Positions 61,153 through 64,000 of a stretch of 64,000 bases of DNA are shown piece after piece (position 1 is the first letter of the stretch; each line of letters begins with the position of its first letter). The notes below the pieces were generated by a model, which made no database searches, was not told where the DNA came from, and was given only the letters and a program-made list of their open reading frames with translations. The position numbers and the translations under genes were made by a program. The stretch comes from Lachnospiraceae bacterium UBA3632 (lineage in GTDB: Bacteria > Bacillota > Clostridia > Lachnospirales > Lachnospiraceae). The DNA is taken from the NCBI GenBank assembly GCA_002373975.1, contig DFKZ01000099.1, forward strand, positions 27,888-91,887, read 5' to 3'.

Positions 61153-62177
61153 CGGATGCAGGATATGTAACGGTATATGCCAATACGATAGCGGTAATGC
61201 TTTCTCTGGGTATTCTGGTGCTTGCCGGGCGACTCCGTATAAAGGACAGGACGGAAAAAAGGGTCTTCATGTCATTGCTCACCAATGTGATCGCCATGAG
61301 TATCTTTTACATATTACGCACTCTCAGGGATGACAGAGTCATCGTATTCACGCAGGCCACAGCTATGCTTCTGGAGACGATCCTGGAGATATTGATCAAT
61401 CTGTTCACCATAATATGGATGATTTATGTTGATTACAGAATGTTCCACAGCATGACACATATAAAAAGAAATGCCGCAGTGATATTTATCCCGTTTTTAG
61501 TGCTCATTGTGCTCGATGTGATCAATTCCTTTACGGGGATAATGCTCAGGATCGACGAAAACCTTGTGGTCGAGGAGAGACCGCTCTATATTCTCGCCGA
61601 TATTATCAGGATCGGGTATTTTATAGTATCTTTGGTCATTCTTGAGGTTCATAAGCGCAGAGACGAGAATATGAAGTTTTTTTCGGTTTTACCGTTCTTT
61701 GTTCCCACGCTGTTTTACATATTGTTTTATTATTTTACGCCATATGCCACAGTGACACTGGGGCTTTCCATTGGGATAGCACTTATCTATGTCGAGCTGA
61801 TAAATGAACAATGCTATAAGGACAGCGAGACAGGATTCTACAATATACTTTATCTTGATTATCTGAGAAAAAAGGCAGCCGGCGGACGCTATGATCCTCA
61901 AAGTGCGATCGTGTTCAGGATCTCAGGGGACAGCATTAAACAATCTGCGGAAATGATAGCGAAGCAGCTCCCGAGAAACTGCTATACGATCCGATGCAGT
62001 AAGGACACGTTGGTGACGTTGGCGTACGTCAAAAACAAGAGTTCTCTTTTTATGATCTCCGAGGATGTACAGACTGACATGGATAAGGCCGGGATTCCCA
62101 TACAGATCGGAATCGATCAGAAAAAGAAAACGGAGAGAGGAATAGTTTTTCTTGACAGACTTTTAAAAAGTGTCTGA
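61149..62177 (+). CDS. Seven-helix membrane protein with degenerate GGDEF-like domain
   Basis: The 342-residue protein has about seven membrane helices (roughly 8-215). The tail starts with YKDSETGFYNILYLDYL, the usual opening of a GGDEF domain (DxLTGxYNRxxL). The catalytic GGDEF motif is not present: the equivalent region reads CSKDTLVTLAYV, and the domain is shortened to about 120 residues. It therefore should not make cyclic-di-GMP, but could bind nucleotide or a partner protein. It is translationally coupled to the preceding membrane protein. Confidence 0.7.
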   Translation: MTDAGYVTVYANTIAVMLSLGILVLAGRLRIKDRTEKRVFMSLLTNVIAMSIFYILRTLRDDRVIVFTQATAMLLETILEILINLFTIIWMIYVDYRMFHSMTHIKRNAAVIFIPFLVLIVLDVINSFTGIMLRIDENLVVEERPLYILADIIRIGYFIVSLVILEVHKRRDENMKFFSVLPFFVPTLFYILFYYFTPYATVTLGLSIGIALIYVELINEQCYKDSETGFYNILYLDYLRKKAAGGRYDPQSAIVFRISGDSIKQSAEMIAKQLPRNCYTIRCSKDTLVTLAYVKNKSSLFMISEDVQTDMDKAGIPIQIGIDQKKKTERGIVFLDRLLKSV

Positions 62178-62209
62178 TAGATCAGGTATTATTCAGAGGA
62201 CTATCATAA

Positions 62210-63058
62210 ATGAGATTTACAGATATAACAGAAGAAAATGCGGATGATTTTTATTCTTTCATTGCCCCGGGCATCCGTGATGATTTGGAACGGGAATACT
62301 TCAGGGGCATAGGGGCGATCGATGATGACGGTGAGCCACTGGGAGCCTTGGTTTATGAGCTGGGTAACAGCGAAAGCGAGGAGGACACCAACAGCCGTAT
62401 CCTGTCCCTTGCGGCAGATAACGACAAAACAATTGATTCCCTTATGTCGGAGTATGAGATTTGTGCATCCGAGGAGGATGTGGCAGAGAGCTACTATGAG
62501 CTTTCCGATAAGAAAACCGCAAGGCATCTGGAAAAGCATGGCTTTACCTTTGAGACTGCAGAGTCACCGGATATCGTGATATCAATGAAAGACATAAAGC
62601 ATGTAGCGGATACTGTCAAGGCGAGCAGGATCCCCTCTTTTATAACAAATCTTTCTGAGATATCCATACAGCAATACAGGGGTTTTGTGAAGAATATCCT
62701 GTTTATGGGTAAGCACGGATTATTGGAGGATATCGCATATCTTCCCAAGAACTGGTTTGAACAAGAGCTTTGTGCATGCGCGTTAACTGACGACGAAGTT
62801 ACAGGTGCACTGCTGATGCGGAAGGACTCCGAGGGTGTGATTCATGTTCTTTTGTATACAGCCTTCGGACCGGATTATAAAAGAAATCTGGGATTGATGA
62901 TGGCTTACTCCGCGAACATGCTGACAGAGCTGTGCTCCAATGAGACATTGATAGTTATCAGACGCCACAACGATGCAGTAAAAAAACTTGCGGAAAAGCT
63001 CTTTGCGTCCAGCAAGGGCGATACCGTATATGTTGGAAAGAAGACTCACGAAAAATGA
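62210..63058 (+). CDS. Degenerate double-GNAT-like protein
   Basis: The 282-residue protein appears to hold two GNAT-like halves (about 1-125 and 130-282). The first has a strand GIGAIDDDGEPLGALVYEL and the ending ARHLEKHGFTFE that often closes a GNAT fold, but no clear acetyl-CoA loop. The second has CACALTDDEVTGALLMRKDSEG and NLGLMMAYS, again without a strict R-x-x-G-x-G/A motif. It is probably not an active acetyltransferase, or it acts only with a partner. A related gene follows at 63146. Confidence 0.6.
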   Translation: MRFTDITEENADDFYSFIAPGIRDDLEREYFRGIGAIDDDGEPLGALVYELGNSESEEDTNSRILSLAADNDKTIDSLMSEYEICASEEDVAESYYELSDKKTARHLEKHGFTFETAESPDIVISMKDIKHVADTVKASRIPSFITNLSEISIQQYRGFVKNILFMGKHGLLEDIAYLPKNWFEQELCACALTDDEVTGALLMRKDSEGVIHVLLYTAFGPDYKRNLGLMMAYSANMLTELCSNETLIVIRRHNDAVKKLAEKLFASSKGDTVYVGKKTHEK

Positions 63059-63145
63059 CCGGAAGAAGACAAGTCTTGCGAAGAAGCTGCCGGAGAACAG
63101 GTAATGGCAAAATAGCGGAAAGATAACCGACAGAAGAGAAAGATC

Positions 63146-64000
63146 ATGGAAGAGTATAAGACGGTTTTAATAGAGAAAAGGAACTACAGGCGGTTTGGGG
63201 ATTACCTGCCCGAGAAGGATTCAGCGGCTGCCAGAAGAGAGAATATTATATCAGTAGGCCTTATGCTTGGCTCTGAGCCGGCGGGAGCCATTTCCTGTAT
63301 GGGAAATGAGCTGCTAAGCTTCTATGTGGAAGAGGATAAAAGACGCAGCGGATACGGAAGGCTCATGCTCGAAAGACTGGAAGAGGAGCTTCGCAAAAAG
63401 GGCTACGACAGCATATCGGCCCACCTCGCCCTGCCTGACGACTGTGAGGCGGTGCCGGCCCTTGTATATCTCGGCTTTATGTATGAGGATGAAGGGTATA
63501 GTCTGGTAAAGGTAAGTGGCAGGGATGTCAGGACCTTTATCGAAAGCGAGAATACCAAAGGGAAGAAAAGCGTTCTATCATTTATCGGAAGATTTGCAAA
63601 AGGGGAGATACTTTCTCTTGAAAGTGTGTCAGCATCAGGCATAAGGAGCATCGAGGAAGGAATAGCGGCCGATTTTGTCACTTCGGATGAAGAGTGCTGG
63701 GGGAACATTGCCAGGCCGTTGTCCTTTGTATCCTTTGTGGATGATAAGCCCGTAGCGCTTGTACTGGTGGAAGCTGAGGACGGGAAGCACTTTTCGGTCA
63801 GGTGGTTTGACACGGAGGAAGGCGCGGGCGCGGAAGGTCTTGCAATTATATTCAGGATGATTGAGAGGCTTTCCATGTTCATGGAGGATGATGATGAACT
63901 TTCCTTTGCTGCGATGACAGACAGCGTTATTGGGCTTTGTGACAGGATATTTGACAAAACGCAGGGATTAACGCCTCAGATAGAGCAGACAGTCCTGATG
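63146..64000 (+). CDS. GNAT acetyltransferase-like protein, apparently double-domain (partial at window end)
   Basis: From ATG 63146 the frame stays open for all 285 codons to the last base, so the gene runs out of the window. Residues of about 1-125 form a GNAT domain with the intact acetyl-CoA loop RRSGYGRLML and the closing YLGFMYEDEGYSLVKV. The rest continues with a linker (FIGRFAKGEILSLESVSASG) and a second GNAT-like half. The layout matches the 55668 and 62210 proteins. AGAAAGATC precedes the ATG, a weak ribosome site. The substrate is unknown. Confidence 0.7.
   Translation, partial: MEEYKTVLIEKRNYRRFGDYLPEKDSAAARRENIISVGLMLGSEPAGAISCMGNELLSFYVEEDKRRSGYGRLMLERLEEELRKKGYDSISAHLALPDDCEAVPALVYLGFMYEDEGYSLVKVSGRDVRTFIESENTKGKKSVLSFIGRFAKGEILSLESVSASGIRSIEEGIAADFVTSDEECWGNIARPLSFVSFVDDKPVALVLVEAEDGKHFSVRWFDTEEGAGAEGLAIIFRMIERLSMFMEDDDELSFAAMTDSVIGLCDRIFDKTQGLTPQIEQTVLM

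Noticed and set aside
1..64000. CRISPR arrays, prophage, insertion sequences, tRNA or rRNA genes
   Set aside because: No regularly spaced repeats, transposase or integrase motifs, or tRNA/rRNA consensus segments were seen while reading; the only repeats are those listed.

Overview
The window reads as a piece of a Lachnospiraceae chromosome (Firmicutes, Clostridia), most like the rumen and gut xylan degraders Butyrivibrio/Pseudobutyrivibrio. The grounds are a dense xylan-degradation locus on a moderate-GC background, strong AGGAGG-type ribosome sites, lipoprotein-type substrate-binding proteins, and Lachnospiraceae-style families (DUF5696, Yip1, DUF975, DUF4867, VTC/DUF4956/Cthe_2159). The genus is inference; there is no rRNA or other marker gene in the window. 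No tRNA, rRNA, CRISPR array, phage or insertion sequence was seen.

Bases 1-34.5 kb form a large xylan utilisation region. In order it holds the end of a possible esterase, a GH43 enzyme, a convergent AraC regulator, a GH10 xylanase lipoprotein, and a sugar ABC importer whose 985-residue binding protein carries beta-rich N-terminal modules. The importer is followed by an NHL/TPR membrane protein, a Yip1-type membrane protein and a membrane-anchored DUF5696 protein, then a second pair of sugar permeases and a strongly expressed binding protein with its own promoter and terminator. Next comes a MacAB-like export system (two adaptor proteins, one of them internally duplicated, one FtsX-type permease and two ATPases), a tandem pair of peptidase-U32-like proteins, GH115 alpha-glucuronidase, GH3 beta-xylosidase and xylulokinase. 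Together these account for cutting glucuronoarabinoxylan, importing the products, removing side chains and phosphorylating xylulose. No importer ATPase is encoded here, so a shared MsiK/MsmX-type ATPase elsewhere is likely.

Bases 34.5-43 kb hold a DUF975 membrane protein, an OmpR-type two-component system, a VTC/DUF4956/Cthe_2159 envelope operon, and a phosphodiester glycosidase with a small membrane protein. Tandem 11-bp direct repeats lie in front of three of these units and suggest one regulon. Bases 43-48.3 kb hold a DUF4867/L-fucose(arabinose)-isomerase pair and a GH127-type beta-L-arabinofuranosidase divergent from an AraC regulator. Two copies of a structured intergenic repeat, in opposite orientation, lie at 32.8 and 43.7 kb.

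Bases 48.3-54.3 kb carry a merged cystine/methionine ABC uptake operon. Its substrate-binding protein fuses a polar-amino-acid domain to a MetQ domain, followed by MetN, MetI, two polar-amino-acid permeases and a second ATPase. A Cys/Met-rich leader peptide with mutually exclusive antiterminator and terminator stems precedes it and looks like a transcription attenuator.

Bases 54.3-64 kb hold a small protein made of four FliM-N-like repeats, a DUF624 protein, and a mostly unexplained cluster: three apparently double-GNAT proteins, a 1148-residue charged helical protein, and two multi-pass membrane proteins, one ending in a degenerate GGDEF-like domain.
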